This document shows, piece after piece, positions 45,455 to 55,257 of a stretch of 64,000 nucleotides of DNA. The stretch lies in the NCBI RefSeq assembly GCF_964340395.1, contig NC_135560.1, forward strand, positions 62,001 to 126,000. Reading direction: 5' to 3'. Origin of the DNA: Glandiceps talaboti. Taxonomy: Eukaryota; Hemichordata; Enteropneusta; Spengelidae. The translations under genes were made by a program, and so were the position numbers. The notes under the pieces are model-generated. The model had not been told where the DNA came from. It ran no database searches and was given only the letters and a program-made list of their open reading frames with translations. Positions within the stretch are counted from its first letter, which is position 1, and every line of letters begins with the position of its first letter.

Positions 45455-45588
45455 AAAATAATGTGTCACATCTTGTTTTTAGGATGGACTGTGTGGATAA
45501 GGAAGGGGGTTTCAAAGATTTTTTAAATTAAGGATAGGGGTTAAAAAGAGAAGGGGATAGAGACATGAAAACATGAAGTAGAGGTGGA

Positions 45589-45668
45589 CAATATTAATAT
45601 CTCGAGCCCAATCCTTAATACAATAGGTAATATCCTTGAGCAGAGTGATAAGGCTTTAAATATGATAT
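45589..45668 (+). repeat. DIRS split direct repeat B1
   Basis: CAATATTAATATCTCGAGCC through TTTAAATATGATAT, 80 bp, differs from B2 (45936-46015) at only one or two positions. It is followed after five bases by A2, as required if B1-A2 mirrors the circle junction of B2 with A1. Confidence 0.88.
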
Positions 45669-45673
45669 AATAA

Positions 45674-45795
45674 AATTCAAAGCCTTAGCATGGAGTGAAA
45701 TTATTCCGCAATATGTAAATGAGATCATGAATATTAATATAAACAGGTATATAAACAGGTGAACCTAATTGCCCGGTGTCATCCTTTTGGTCACA
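45674..45795 (+). repeat. DIRS split direct repeat A2
   Basis: Internal copy of the left terminus A1: AATTCAAAGCCTTAGCATGG through TGTCATCCTTTTGGTCACA. It differs from A1 at scattered positions. Confidence 0.88.
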
Positions 45796-45935
45796 AAGCA
45801 GGAAGAAGGAAAGGGCAGGCCATAACTGGGGGTAGATAACGGACAGGGGTAGTAAGTAGGTAATGTACGAATTTTTAAACAGTCCGAGCCCCACTCGCCC
45901 ACCCAGTGTTGAATCATTTTCGCTCAGGGTTATAC

Positions 45936-46015
45936 CAATATTAATATCTCGAGCCCAATCCTTAATACAATAGGTAATATCCTTGAGCGGAGTGATAAGG
46001 CTTTAAATATGATAT
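45936..46015 (+). repeat. DIRS split direct repeat B2 (right end)
   Basis: Second copy of the 80-bp B repeat. It marks the right terminus of the DIRS-type element. Confidence 0.88.
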
Positions 46016-46109
46016 TATTTGAAGCTTTAACTCCTACATGTACATTAGGTCTAACACCTTACCTAATTTGCATATTACTTATGGAATCATCATATCATGA
46101 ATACTTAAA

Positions 46110-48618
46110 GTAAACCCAAACAAAGCTGTAGGCCCAGACCTAATTCCGCCCGTATATTGAAAGTATGTGCCGACCAGTTAGCAAATATTTATAGTGTGGT
46201 TTTTAATATGTGCTTTAAAAGTATGTCTGTTCCTTCCATCTGGAAGACGTCCTCCTGTATTGTCCCAGTCCCAAAGAAGAGCACTGTGACGCGCATGAAT
46301 GACCTACGTCCTGTTGCTCTAACGTCAGCTCTTATAAAGGTGTGCGAACGCATTGTCCTTAAACAAATGAATTCCTTGGTGTCAAATTTCACAGACCCTC
46401 TACAGTTTGCATACAGACAAAACCACATCTGTTGGGTAGGAACATAATGCAAATGAATATACCAGCTTTGATGATTACATGGGTTATCGATTATCTCACG
46501 AATAGGGCCCAATATGTTAGCTTTCATTCACTGACATCAAATGATATTAATTCAAGTACAGGAGCCCCACAGGGTACAGTGTTAGCACCTTTTCTGTTCA
46601 CATTATACACAGCCGATCATAGATCTTCAGTGCAAACATGCCCTCTAATAAAATTTGCTGATGACGCTGCCATGATTGGGTTACTAGATGATGATGATGA
46701 TGATAATGATGATGATGATGACACCAACTACCTTCATCAAATAGATTGCTTTGTTGAATATTGTGACCAAAACCACCTAATATTAAATGTTGCTAAGGCC
46801 AAGGAAATGGTAATTGATTTTCGCAAAAGGCGGGGTGATCCCAGCTTAGTCTCGATCAAGGGTGTTGAGGTAGCCAGAGTTGACAATTTTCAGTACTTGG
46901 GGCTTGGCTTAGACCGTAAACTAAATTGGCAACACCATATTGATATTCTTTCCAAGAAGCTTAACTCTAGGTTGTACTGTTTAAGAAAGTTGTGGTCTTT
47001 TAATGTTAATCAGGATATACTTTCCATTGTTTTATGGAGCTGTCATAATTAGTGTTATAAGTTACTGCATTGTTTGCTGGGGTGGAAATATTACTCAACA
47101 AAATAAGAGGTTGGATAAATTGATCAGTAAAGCAGGAAATGTCATTGGAAAGAAACAACTTAAGGCGGATGAAGTCTTACATGAGCAAATGGCAGACAGA
47201 GTGTTGCACATAATGAAGCAGGGTTCGTACACTTAAAGCAAAACAAAATTCCAGGACTTTCCAGGGGTTTTTCGTCAGTTTTCCAGGGGTATTCATACTG
47301 ATTTTGGCCATTTTCCAGGGGTGTTGACACTAAAGTATTGACTAATTAAAAAAAAATTTGCACTGCTACTCCATTTGAAAAAAAAATTGATGCAGGACTG
47401 ACAGTAGAAAGAAAAAATTGCTGTCACTGACTGGGAAAAAAATTGCTCCCGTACCTACTTCCTCCATACCCCCCCCCCCCCCTCCCCCCGAAATCAAATG
47501 GTTCTCCCCTAAGTAGCCGTTTCGTCAAGCTGGTACACTGATCGTGTAAGATTGAGTCGCAGCATTCGTCAGTCTAATTCAGACATATACAGAAAAATAA
47601 ATAATTTTTTTCTTCAAAATTTTGAATGAAAACGTCATTTACGTTACGAAATTTCGAGCTATGAATAACTGAATACATTCATCGCTTGCGTCTCGATGTT
47701 TATGTCCTGATGCCACAGTTGCGAAACATCGCGATTTCTCAACTCAACTTGACCACTGACGAATGTTACTGTACCGAAAACATAAAACAGTTACTGTAGT
47801 TTATTCTTTTAGAACATGTAACACAAATACCCATTTATCGACGACATAAAAGTCAAAACCGTACTTCCACAACCCGGAAATTCAACTGCACTTCCCTAGG
47901 CCGTAGTATTGCCATGCCATGCCTGAGTTTCTAGTAGTAGTATGTCGTGAGCCGAACTTGTAACAATTTCTAGTCGTGGTTGATGATGCTTTGATACTCG
48001 CTACAATGTTACGATAATCTTGTTAACAGACCCACTGTTACCCCTGGCCGGGACTGTTACAATATCATGTCCCTGAAATGGCGACTGGGAGATGGAGTAG
48101 CAATATGTAAGATCGAAACAAACACTGCGGTGCCCATTCAACTACGCATAGGCACGGTCTGTGGGGCAAAGTGTCTCGTGGAACGATCGTTTGACTGTCT
48201 GGGTCTAATCGGCGTGAATTTTGATTCACCACCGTGGCGAAAGACTTTGAAAATGTTTTCGACATTTTACATTTACGAGATTCAGAATCATATGAATGGG
48301 TGGCTCGAGTACAGACATGACGATCGTCAATATTAATTGATCGATTGGTCATGATCATTTTCCAGGGTTTTCCAGGGGTAGGGCACATTTTCCAGGGTTT
48401 TCCAGGGTTTTCCAGGGAGGATTTGAAATTCCAGGGTTTTCCAGGACCGTACGAACCCTGTGAAGGATGAAACAAACCCACTGAGAAAGGAAATCAATGT
48501 CAGGAGAATTGATAGGAGTGGCAGATTTAGACAGTTAGCTTCTCGTACTCCCCGTTATCATAACTCATTTATACCTCAAGCCATCACACTTCTTAACAAA
48601 GCTTTTAATAGAAACTAG
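46110..48618 (+). pseudogene. Rex1-like reverse transcriptase with motif A deletion and Asp-repeat expansion
   Basis: The first piece has VPSIWKTSSCIVPVPKKS and LRPVALTSALIKVCERIV, ending in DPLQFAYRQN, where sequence including motif A (the first catalytic Asp) is missing. The second piece has YLTNRAQYVSF, motif B GAPQGTVLAPFLFTLYTAD and motif C KFADDAAMIGLL. The DNA right after motif C is a GAT microsatellite giving a run of Asp residues (46688-46722). LNVAKAKEMVIDFRKR follows. The C-terminus continues after the 47219-48460 insert as DETNPLRKEINVRRIDRSG. Loss of motif A makes it dead. Confidence 0.82.
47219..48460. mobile_element. TIR element with 5-bp duplication TGAAG
   Basis: Inverted ends CAGGGTTCGTAC flanked by TGAAG (47214-47218 and 48461-48465). 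Subterminal direct repeats of TTTTCCAGGGGT-type words occur at both ends. Removing it restores the RT reading HIMKDETNP. The ends resemble hAT-type termini, but the duplication is 5 bp rather than 8. No transposase is recognisable in 1.24 kb. A segment at 48184-48278 resembles 59812-59908. Confidence 0.82.
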
Positions 48619-49503
48619 TGAATCTATTTTAATGTGTTTTGGTCTGTATTGTTAATGTATTTAATATATTCCTTTTAATTTCTACACATATTGTATTAGA
48701 TTATATTATTCATAACAACACTGTATGTACATTTTACTGTTTTTTAATAATCTTTTGTAGCATATAACTCAATTACCCTAAAAGGGACTCAATAAAGTTT
48801 TATCTTATCTTATCTTGTCTTATTATTAAACTACACACCCAAAGAACATTCCAGCCTAATTTCAGATCGATCTTCCCAGTAGTTTTTGACCAGAAATGAC
48901 ATTTTTTTGAACAAATCACACACCTATGATACAAAGAAGTTGCTTTGAACAATTTCCCAACTACACACCAAAAGTAATGTCCCAACCAAAGGCAATCACT
49001 CTGGCGATTTTTGAGTGTAAGTCGTAAACACACACACACACACACACACACGTACACACACACACAGACAGATACAGCACCATGCCTATAGCACCAATGA
49101 ACCTTATCGGTTCAGTTGTGCTAATAAATTATTTTACCATATTAATAAATTATTGACAATATTGATATATCCTACTTGTACTCACACTGAAACATTCATT
49201 GATTTATTCGACTCTATGGGACTGACTCAGCATGTGATTGGTCCAACACATAATAAGGGCCACTCTCTGGAGCCAATCATTACTAGGGCAGCTGGCCCAT
49301 GTGTTACCAACATTGAATCCAATTCTACTATCTGATCATGCTGCTCTTCCTTTCTCAACTGCATTTACATGAGCATGTCCACTGAAATTCACTTAGTCTT
49401 CCAGAAAACATGAGTGAACTTCAACAGACAATTACGTCATTGCTGCAACTGGTACTTTGTGAGCCTGACTGTGCCAGACTGGCCTTGTTGATGAAGTAGC
49501 ACC

Positions 49504-50759
49504 AGTGATTGGGAAGTCAACACGCCCCGCACCATAGTCGCATTTAATTGAAAATTGGCACATTGAAATCGACTTCTTGGCACCCACAAAGGCGCATTGT
49601 GGCTAACAGTGAAATTTAGACTCTTCAGTGCTGGAGTGCCGATTCGGTAGAGGCGGAGTACGGAAGTACATTGTAAACCCAACTCACGTCAGCTGTTTGA
49701 AATGATGTCCCCACACGTCGTCTTTTGCAAAGCAAATCTGAATACTTATACTGTTTCATGTCCCTCTATCCATGTTTGACTATTTAAATACACGATACAC
49801 GCGTGACCATTCCCCGGGTATAGTGAAACAGATCAAACCAATACGATTCAAGATATTCAAATTAGTATGCCCTTTGATGACCTCGCCTGACCGTCACTGC
49901 GTTCATCATGCATGAGAAAAGACGTCAACTCCTTGAATGAATGTTACGATCAGTGATTATGATCACCCATGTTTTAGAATAAATACTTGAAGCATAAATT
50001 TATCAACACAATTACTAATCTTGTAGGTAACAACTCAAATCGCTACCACAGAAAACTACCCTCGCGATGTCCACTTTTCCGTGTCAGGCTTACAACGGTT
50101 GCATGGCTTCATGCGGTACGGACTTACGGTTCGCGACTTGAACATGCTTCCCTACTGTACAAACAATAACAAGCAGAAATATTACTTTACTTATTTATGT
50201 ATTTAATTTTCATTTGACTACATAAGAACACTTTTACTTTCGTACCACTCCACACAGCTGGGTGTGAGCGGGTATTCAGCCAACAGAATATAGTGGTATC
50301 CAAGCTGAGAAACAGGCTCTCACCACTACATTGTGAGAGACTATTACGAGTTCGACTTGAGGGTAAAGGTCTCAAAGACCACAACTTTGAGGAATCCTTA
50401 AGGAAATTTCATGACAAAAAGAGGCTAATAAAAACCTCTGTTAAATAGAGACTCATACATCCCTGTGCTCATCATTGTTTGGATTTTGTTATAATAGTTA
50501 ACTGTTATGTAATGACCTGTGATTGAAAGATGCATCTTTCACATTTGAAAGCTCCCTATGTGTGAGCTCATATTTTGTCAATAAAAATGTAGAATTGATG
50601 GTTACTTCATTTTAACTATTTCGCTTTATTGTTGGATCATGAATGCTAACTTGGGCCCATTAGAATTTCTGAATGGCCCATTGAAATTGAAAATGGCCCA
50701 TTCATTTTAGCTGGAATGGGGCCATTGTCACATTGGTGTTTTGAGACTTCCCAATCACT
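49504..50759 (+). mobile_element. hAT element with transposase C-terminal domain
   Basis: Inverted ends AGTGATTGGGAAGTC and GACTTCCCAATCACT, with a perfect 8-bp duplication GTAGCACC (49496-49503 and 50760-50767). It contains the hAT dimerisation-domain coding segment at 50242-50448. It is too short for a complete transposase, so this is an internally deleted copy. Confidence 0.88.
50242..50448 (+). pseudogene. hAT transposase dimerisation domain (hATC) fragment
   Basis: Sixty-eight codons plus stop: AGCERVFSQQNIVVSKLRNR, then LSP...ERLLRVRLEG and a basic tail before TAG 50446-50448. The CERVFS and SKLRNRLSP motifs are diagnostic for the hAT C-terminal dimerisation domain. The upstream catalytic DDE part is missing. 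The fragment is intact in frame. Confidence 0.88.
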
Positions 50760-51208
50760 GTAGCACCAGTTGTTAATAAAGAGTTCTTGGATAAAGTTCA
50801 CACTCCATGGTTCACAGAAGGATTAATTGAGACATGTCAAAATCTTCTCCAATTGGAGAGGCAATGGACAGAAACAGGTCCATGAACAAATCATTAAATT
50901 GGCATGAAGCATTATACAACCAAACTGCATCATGCCCATGCATCTTACCATTGTGACCGCTTTGGAGATGATACCAAAAGCCTTTTCCGCATCATTGATA
51001 ATATTTCAGGAACAAAGGGTGCACTGGCTTCAGTCGCACTAGACATAGTTCCAGCTACTTTACCAGACATCCTTGCAAATTCATTCATATCAAGATTGCA
51101 AAGATTCGCAAGAACTTGACATTTGTCAGTCATTTAACAGTCAGACTGTCTTAGCTTCAAGTTTCAGTCGGAGCACGTTTAACTCACTCTCTATTGAACT
51201 TGTTGAAA

Positions 51209-52717
51209 ATACCGCCAATGGCATTGCGTTGTAGCACAACTGTACAGTTTTTAAAAATTTTTATCCATATGCTAGTCCATTTTAACAATAGGTGTTCATT
51301 TGCTATTTGACTATCCAGTTGCCTATCCAACCATGTTGCTATTTTTACGATATATGCTATCATTTCGCTGTTGCTATGGGCGTGGTCATGTTGTTAGATA
51401 TATTTGCATACATTTTTGTATGTTTTTGTTCACTTGTGTATGAATTCCTGATATCATCTTTGCAATCTAGGCAAATTTACATAGTCCAAAATACATTGAC
51501 CATTTCAAATGGTCAATTTCATGGTCATTATATGCACAAAAAAGTGGAAATAGGCTATTTTTCTTCACCACTTTGTGCATAATATGGGTGATTTTTAAGG
51601 TCTGTGGCTGGAAATTCCAGCCAACCACAGAGACCTATGAACCATCTCTGGTTTGTGGCTTGAAATTCCAGCCAATCACAGAGACCTATGAACCAGCGAT
51701 AGTTCATGGCTGGAAATTCCAGCCAACATCAGACACTTATGAAATTCCAGTTAACTTCATATGGTGAAAATGAGAACAAATTTGTCAAAAACCTAACTTT
51801 TAAGGTGGGTCATTATGCCTTGGAAAAGGTCAATGTATTTAGGACTCAGTTAATACATTTTTTGAATGTTTATTCAATTGTCTATTAATCCCTGTTGTTA
51901 TCTTTGTGAAATACATGACGGTTGGGCTGTTGTTATGGGCGTGGTCATGGTTGCTAGGGTATTTGCATACATTTTTTGAATGTTTACTCACTTGCTTACC
52001 AGATGATGTTGTTATTTGACCAATATATACTGCTATTTGGTTGTTGCTAAGGGCGTGGTTATGGTTGCTAGGGCCAATTTCGTCAAAACGATTTGAAGAA
52101 ATTCTGCAGAATAACACTTTCAGAAACATCTCACCAAGTTTCAGACTCATTCACCAAGTACTTTTTGAGATATAAGTTTTTGACCAAAAATGAACATTTG
52201 TACACCTAATTTGCATATCACTCATGGAATCATTGTATGCATAATATTTCTTCGTCCATACATCCCTAGATGCATTCCCATTAAATTTCAGCCCAATCCT
52301 GCTCAGTAGTTTTGGAATTATAGATTTTTAACCAAAAAGACACATTTTTAGCCCTAATTTGCATATTACTGATGGAATCATCATGTCATGAACAAATCTT
52401 ACTTTACACCCCCTTAAGAATGCTCCCACCAAATTTCGTACCAATCTGCCCAGTAGTTTCTGAGTTTAAGTTTTTTGACCAAAAATCACATTTTTTGACT
52501 CAAATCACACACCTGTGATGCGATCATTTTGATTTGAACAATTTCCCAACTAGACACCCAAGGTAATGGACAAACCAAATATCATGGCAATCGGTCCTGC
52601 GGTTTTTAACTTTAAGTTGTTTACACACACACACACACACACACACATACACACACACACACAGACAGACGCTGGGCGATCCCTATAGCACTACTGAACC
52701 TCAGTTCAGTTGTGCTA
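51209..52717 (+). mobile_element. family A repeat, copy 4, carrying a nested MITE
   Basis: ATACCGCCAATGGCATTGCG (with a small duplication) and TAGCACAACTG (51232) open it. The core repeats are interrupted by the element at 51483-51846. The conserved non-coding part, a (CA)n tract (about 52622-52663) and the hairpin ending GTTCAGTTGTGCTA (52717) complete it. Confidence 0.78.
51483..51846. mobile_element. 364-bp MITE with internal palindrome triplet
   Basis: Inverted ends AGTCCAAAATACATTGACC and GGTCAATGTATTTAGGACT. Inside lie three direct units of about 57 bp (51598-51745), each centred on TGGCTGGAAATTCCAGCCA-type palindromes. No coding sequence. The target duplication is unclear. Confidence 0.65.
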
Positions 52718-52734
52718 AAAAACCTATTAGTAAT

Positions 52735-52923
52735 TTAACTGTAAAATCCTCAAAGCAGGATCCCAAAGGGACGTATATATGTTTCACATAGCATGCTATG
52801 TCTACCTTTGTGCCAGGTTTGGTTGAAATCAGTTTGTGCATGCCAGAGATTTATAAGTGAACACATGCATGGATGGAACCCAATGTATAAGCCCTCTCTG
52901 GGTGATGCCCATCAGGGCTTACT
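52735..52923 (+). mobile_element. family D repeat, HINE-like 3' end
   Basis: GTGCCAGGTTTGGTTGAAAT, GGATGGAACCCAATGTATAA and a 3' hairpin AAGCCCT...AGGGCTT (52889-52920) followed by ACTA. The layout and the GGAACCCAAT word match the family B 3' end, but the stem sequence is different. The left boundary is uncertain. Confidence 0.6.
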
Positions 52924-53083
52924 AGTGGTACAATCACTTTCACACTACTTAATCTAATACAATACACTAACTACAAAGTCAAAATCCCCAAATATAATTG
53001 CATTATGATAAATGACCTAAATTAGTATTTAATATTACTATTTGACATTGGATAAATAAAAAACAATTAAGATGTATTTTTAC
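52924..53083 (-). other. end of the PIGF intron next to the donor
   Basis: Single-copy-looking AT-rich sequence between the family D repeat and the exon donor. No gene. Confidence 0.5.
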
Positions 53084-53195
53084 CTGCCATGGTCTATCCC
53101 AATCTAAAGGGACAGGAAAGGCACCAAACCAAGCTCCTGCAAGAGTGGCTACTGTTGTTTGCCATAAGCAGGTTTCTGATTCTGATAGGGGTCTG
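53084..53195 (-). CDS. PIGF: PIGF, penultimate coding exon
   Basis: The minus-strand peptide SESETCLWQTTVATLA is followed by GAWFGAFPVPLDWDRPWQ and ends at CAG with a GTAAAA donor (53082-53083 on the plus strand read AC). GAWxGAFPxPLDWDRPWQ is the signature of PIG-F, which stabilises the PIG-O and PIG-G ethanolamine phosphate transferases in the ER. The upstream edge is uncertain: acceptors after CTCCAG or TATCAG at about 53184-53195 are possible. The next exon is 26697-26822, in phase 0. Earlier exons are not recognised in the window and probably lie to the right of it. Confidence 0.9.
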
Positions 53196-53430
53196 GAGCA
53201 TGCGTGAGAAGAATGAAAATAAAGTTCATTAATCGCCTTCATAAAAGTACTAGTGGTCGATACACATGTGATAATATTCTAGTGATGCATATAATTCTGA
53301 TATACATTATGATACTACTAATATAAATGTATACATAATAGAATACATAGTACCATAATTCCTCGGGGTAGCGCCCTCACACAGAAAAGTTTAGAATAGT
53401 TGTGGTTGACTGCTCACCCCGCTATCGGTG
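53196..53430. other. no gene seen (PIGF intron side)
   Basis: Non-coding. It would be the upstream intron of PIGF. Confidence 0.4.
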
Positions 53431-53742
53431 TATACTGGTAATATACATACTGTTAATACACATACTGGTAACTAGTAATATACATACTGGCATTATACAT
53501 ACTGGTAACTGGTAATATATATACTGGTGATAATGCATGCTGGTAATATACACTGATAATATACATACTGGTGATATACATACTGGTGATATGCATACTG
53601 GTAATATACATACTGGTGATATGCATATTGGTAATATACATACTGGTAATATACATACTGGCGATATACATACTGGTGATATGCATACTGGTAATATACA
53701 CTGATAATATACATACTGGTGATATACATTCTGGTATATATA
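53431..53742 (+). repeat. 15-bp minisatellite, left block
   Basis: Units of ATACATACTGGTGAT and ATGCATACTGGTAAT alternate with few changes for about 20 units. Open frames across it on both strands are periodic artefacts of the 15-bp unit. Confidence 0.85.
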
Positions 53743-54858
53743 GTATAGTATATAGTGTTTATTTACCCAAAAGCACAAATGAACATTACAGATACACATA
53801 CAAAAATACTATTTCGTGGGTAAATAGGGGAATCGGGATTTAGCTTACAGCTATTCAAGCCTGTCCCCTACCATAGTTATATACAATGTTTGACAGCAAA
53901 GTGATATAGCAAAAGGAAATACATATATAGTACCTCGGAGTTCATAGTACTTATGAAGAACATACGGTAACAATAAATTGTACAGTGGTTTAATTTACTC
54001 TTCTAGAAGAAATTGTTTATAAGATCGCTTAAATTCGTTTAGCGTATTGATACATCTTATGTTGACAGGGATGCTATTCCAGATTTTTGCCCCTGAGAAG
54101 GAGAAAGAAAACTGACCTGAGTTTGTTCTGGCATAATATGGGTAAATATTTTGATATGAACAGAGTCTTGTATTGTAGTTGTGGTGTGAAGGTTCAAAAT
54201 AATCATACAAAGTGTGTGGTGATAGTTGATGGATCAAGCCATAAATAAAGGAACCTATCAAATATCTATGCAGTTTAAAAACATCTAGAATATTCAACTG
54301 AGCAAACAAAGGAGATGAGTGATCCGTTGGAGATTTAAACAAAACTGTTCGAACAATCATTTTCTGTGACATTAATATACGATTTAGATGTGATGAATAA
54401 GTGTTACCCCAAACCTCAAGGCCATAGTTGATATGGGGGAGTATGAATGTGTTGTACAAGAGTAGTAAAATGTGTAATGGTAATATATGTCTAAGTCTAT
54501 ACAAAATCCCACACTTTATTCTGATTAGCTTGTTTACCTTTTCGATGTGGTCGGACCAAGAGAAATGTTTGTCTAAAGTAATTCCCACAAAGGTGACAAC
54601 ATACTCCTCCTTGATGCTTTTGCCTTGTAATGTGATATCACCAATCAAATTTACTTTCTTGTTGCGCCCTCTAAATACTATAAAATTTGATTTTTCACTA
54701 TTTATTGTCAATTTGTTTGTATTGCACCAACGTTGAACCTCGTGTAATTGACCCGAAACATGATCCAAATTAATTTCCCCAACCTGTGAATAGGTATGAA
54801 AGAGATTGGTATCGTCTGCGAACAAACGGAAATCAAAGAAAGAGGACGAGTATATATA
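53743..54858 (-). pseudogene. 5'-truncated non-LTR retrotransposon inside the minisatellite
   Basis: The minus-strand frame runs from the RT catalytic motif FRLFADDTNLF through WCNTNKLTINSEKSNF, YLGI-type FVGITLDKHFSW, ILPHINYGLEVWGN and KIWNSIPVNIRC to the stop at 53995-53997. A 3' UTR follows into AT-rich sequence and the minisatellite. Truncation falls just upstream of the FADD motif. The 5' junction runs directly into CATACTGGT repeats, so the upstream codons of the open frame are minisatellite. Confidence 0.8.
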
Positions 54859-54859
54859 C

Positions 54860-55112
54860 ATGATATACATACTGGTAATATGCATACTGGTGATATACAG
54901 TGATAATATACATACTGATAATATACATACTGGTATATATACATACTGGTGGTATGCATACTAGTGGTATACATACCGGTGACATACATACTGGTGATAT
55001 GCATACTGGTTGTATGTATACTGGTAATATGCATACTGGTGGTATGTATACTGGTAATATGCATACTGCTCATATCCATACTGGTCATGTACATACTGGT
55101 AATATATTTATT
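54860..55112 (+). repeat. 15-bp minisatellite, right block
   Basis: Same CATACTGGT unit as 53431-53742, with more variants (TGGTGGTATGCATAC and others). The two blocks were probably one array split by the retrotransposon insertion. Confidence 0.82.
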
Positions 55113-55257
55113 TATTTATTAAGCCGTGTACACAAGAAGTGACATTGGCAAGGAAATATACCAAGAGAAACACTGATGTTTACAATGTCTTGAAAATATT
55201 AAGTATATCACTGAGATATCTAGCTGTGACACTTGCTAGAGTATCATCTACAAATGA

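Larger units (their letters stand above)
26867..46015 (+). mobile_element. DIRS/Ngaro-type tyrosine-recombinase retrotransposon with nested insertions
   Basis: This element has the A1-genes-B1-A2-B2 split direct repeat layout: A1 at 26867-26990, B1 45589-45668, A2 45674-45795, B2 45936-46015. It encodes gag with a CCHC knuckle, RT-RNase H and a tyrosine recombinase, in the order known for Ngaro-like members of the DIRS order. Five insertions interrupt it: a hAT element, a chimeric LINE, a TA-flanked MITE, a piggyBac element, and family A copy 3. Removing them leaves about 6.3 kb, normal for this group. It lies in a PIGF intron on the strand opposite to PIGF. Every gene is broken, several times by CGA-to-TGA-like stops. 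Confidence 0.88.
46107..48830 (+). mobile_element. Rex1-like non-LTR retrotransposon, 5'-truncated, interrupted
   Basis: Coding runs from VNPNKAVGPDLIP at the left edge to a stop after NKAFNRN at about 48618. A 3' UTR with a (TTATC)n tail (about 48800-48825) follows. It is interrupted by a terminal-inverted-repeat element (47219-48460). The 3' pentanucleotide tail and RT sequence resemble Rex1/Babar-type elements. Confidence 0.75.
46063..49123 (+). mobile_element. family A repeat, copy 5 (5'-truncated), split by a retrotransposon
   Basis: The left remnant (46063-46106) contains CCTAATTTGCATATTACTTA and GGAATCATCATATCATGAA. The right remnant (about 48831-49123) resumes with the GCCTAATTTCAGATCGATCT-type segment, a (CA)n tract (about 49027-49067) and the hairpin ending GTTCAGTTGTGCTA. 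A Rex1-like retrotransposon (46107-48830) separates them. Confidence 0.65.
49140..51208 (+). pseudogene. non-LTR retrotransposon endonuclease/linker fragment, split by a hAT element
   Basis: The left piece (about 49140-49400) encodes FIDLFDSMGLTQHVIGPTHN and ITRAAGPCVTN, the C-terminal endonuclease segment of LINEs. After the hAT element at 49504-50759 the coding resumes with APVVNKEFLDKVHTPWFTE, the endonuclease-RT linker, with frame errors, and SLFRIIDNISG. Traces continue to about 51205, where family A copy 4 begins. The RT catalytic part is absent. Confidence 0.7.

Noticed and set aside
53422-55142. Open frames with repeating ITSMY, PVCIS or HTGDI peptides
   Set aside because: They result from the 15-bp minisatellite, a multiple of three that keeps frames open on both strands.
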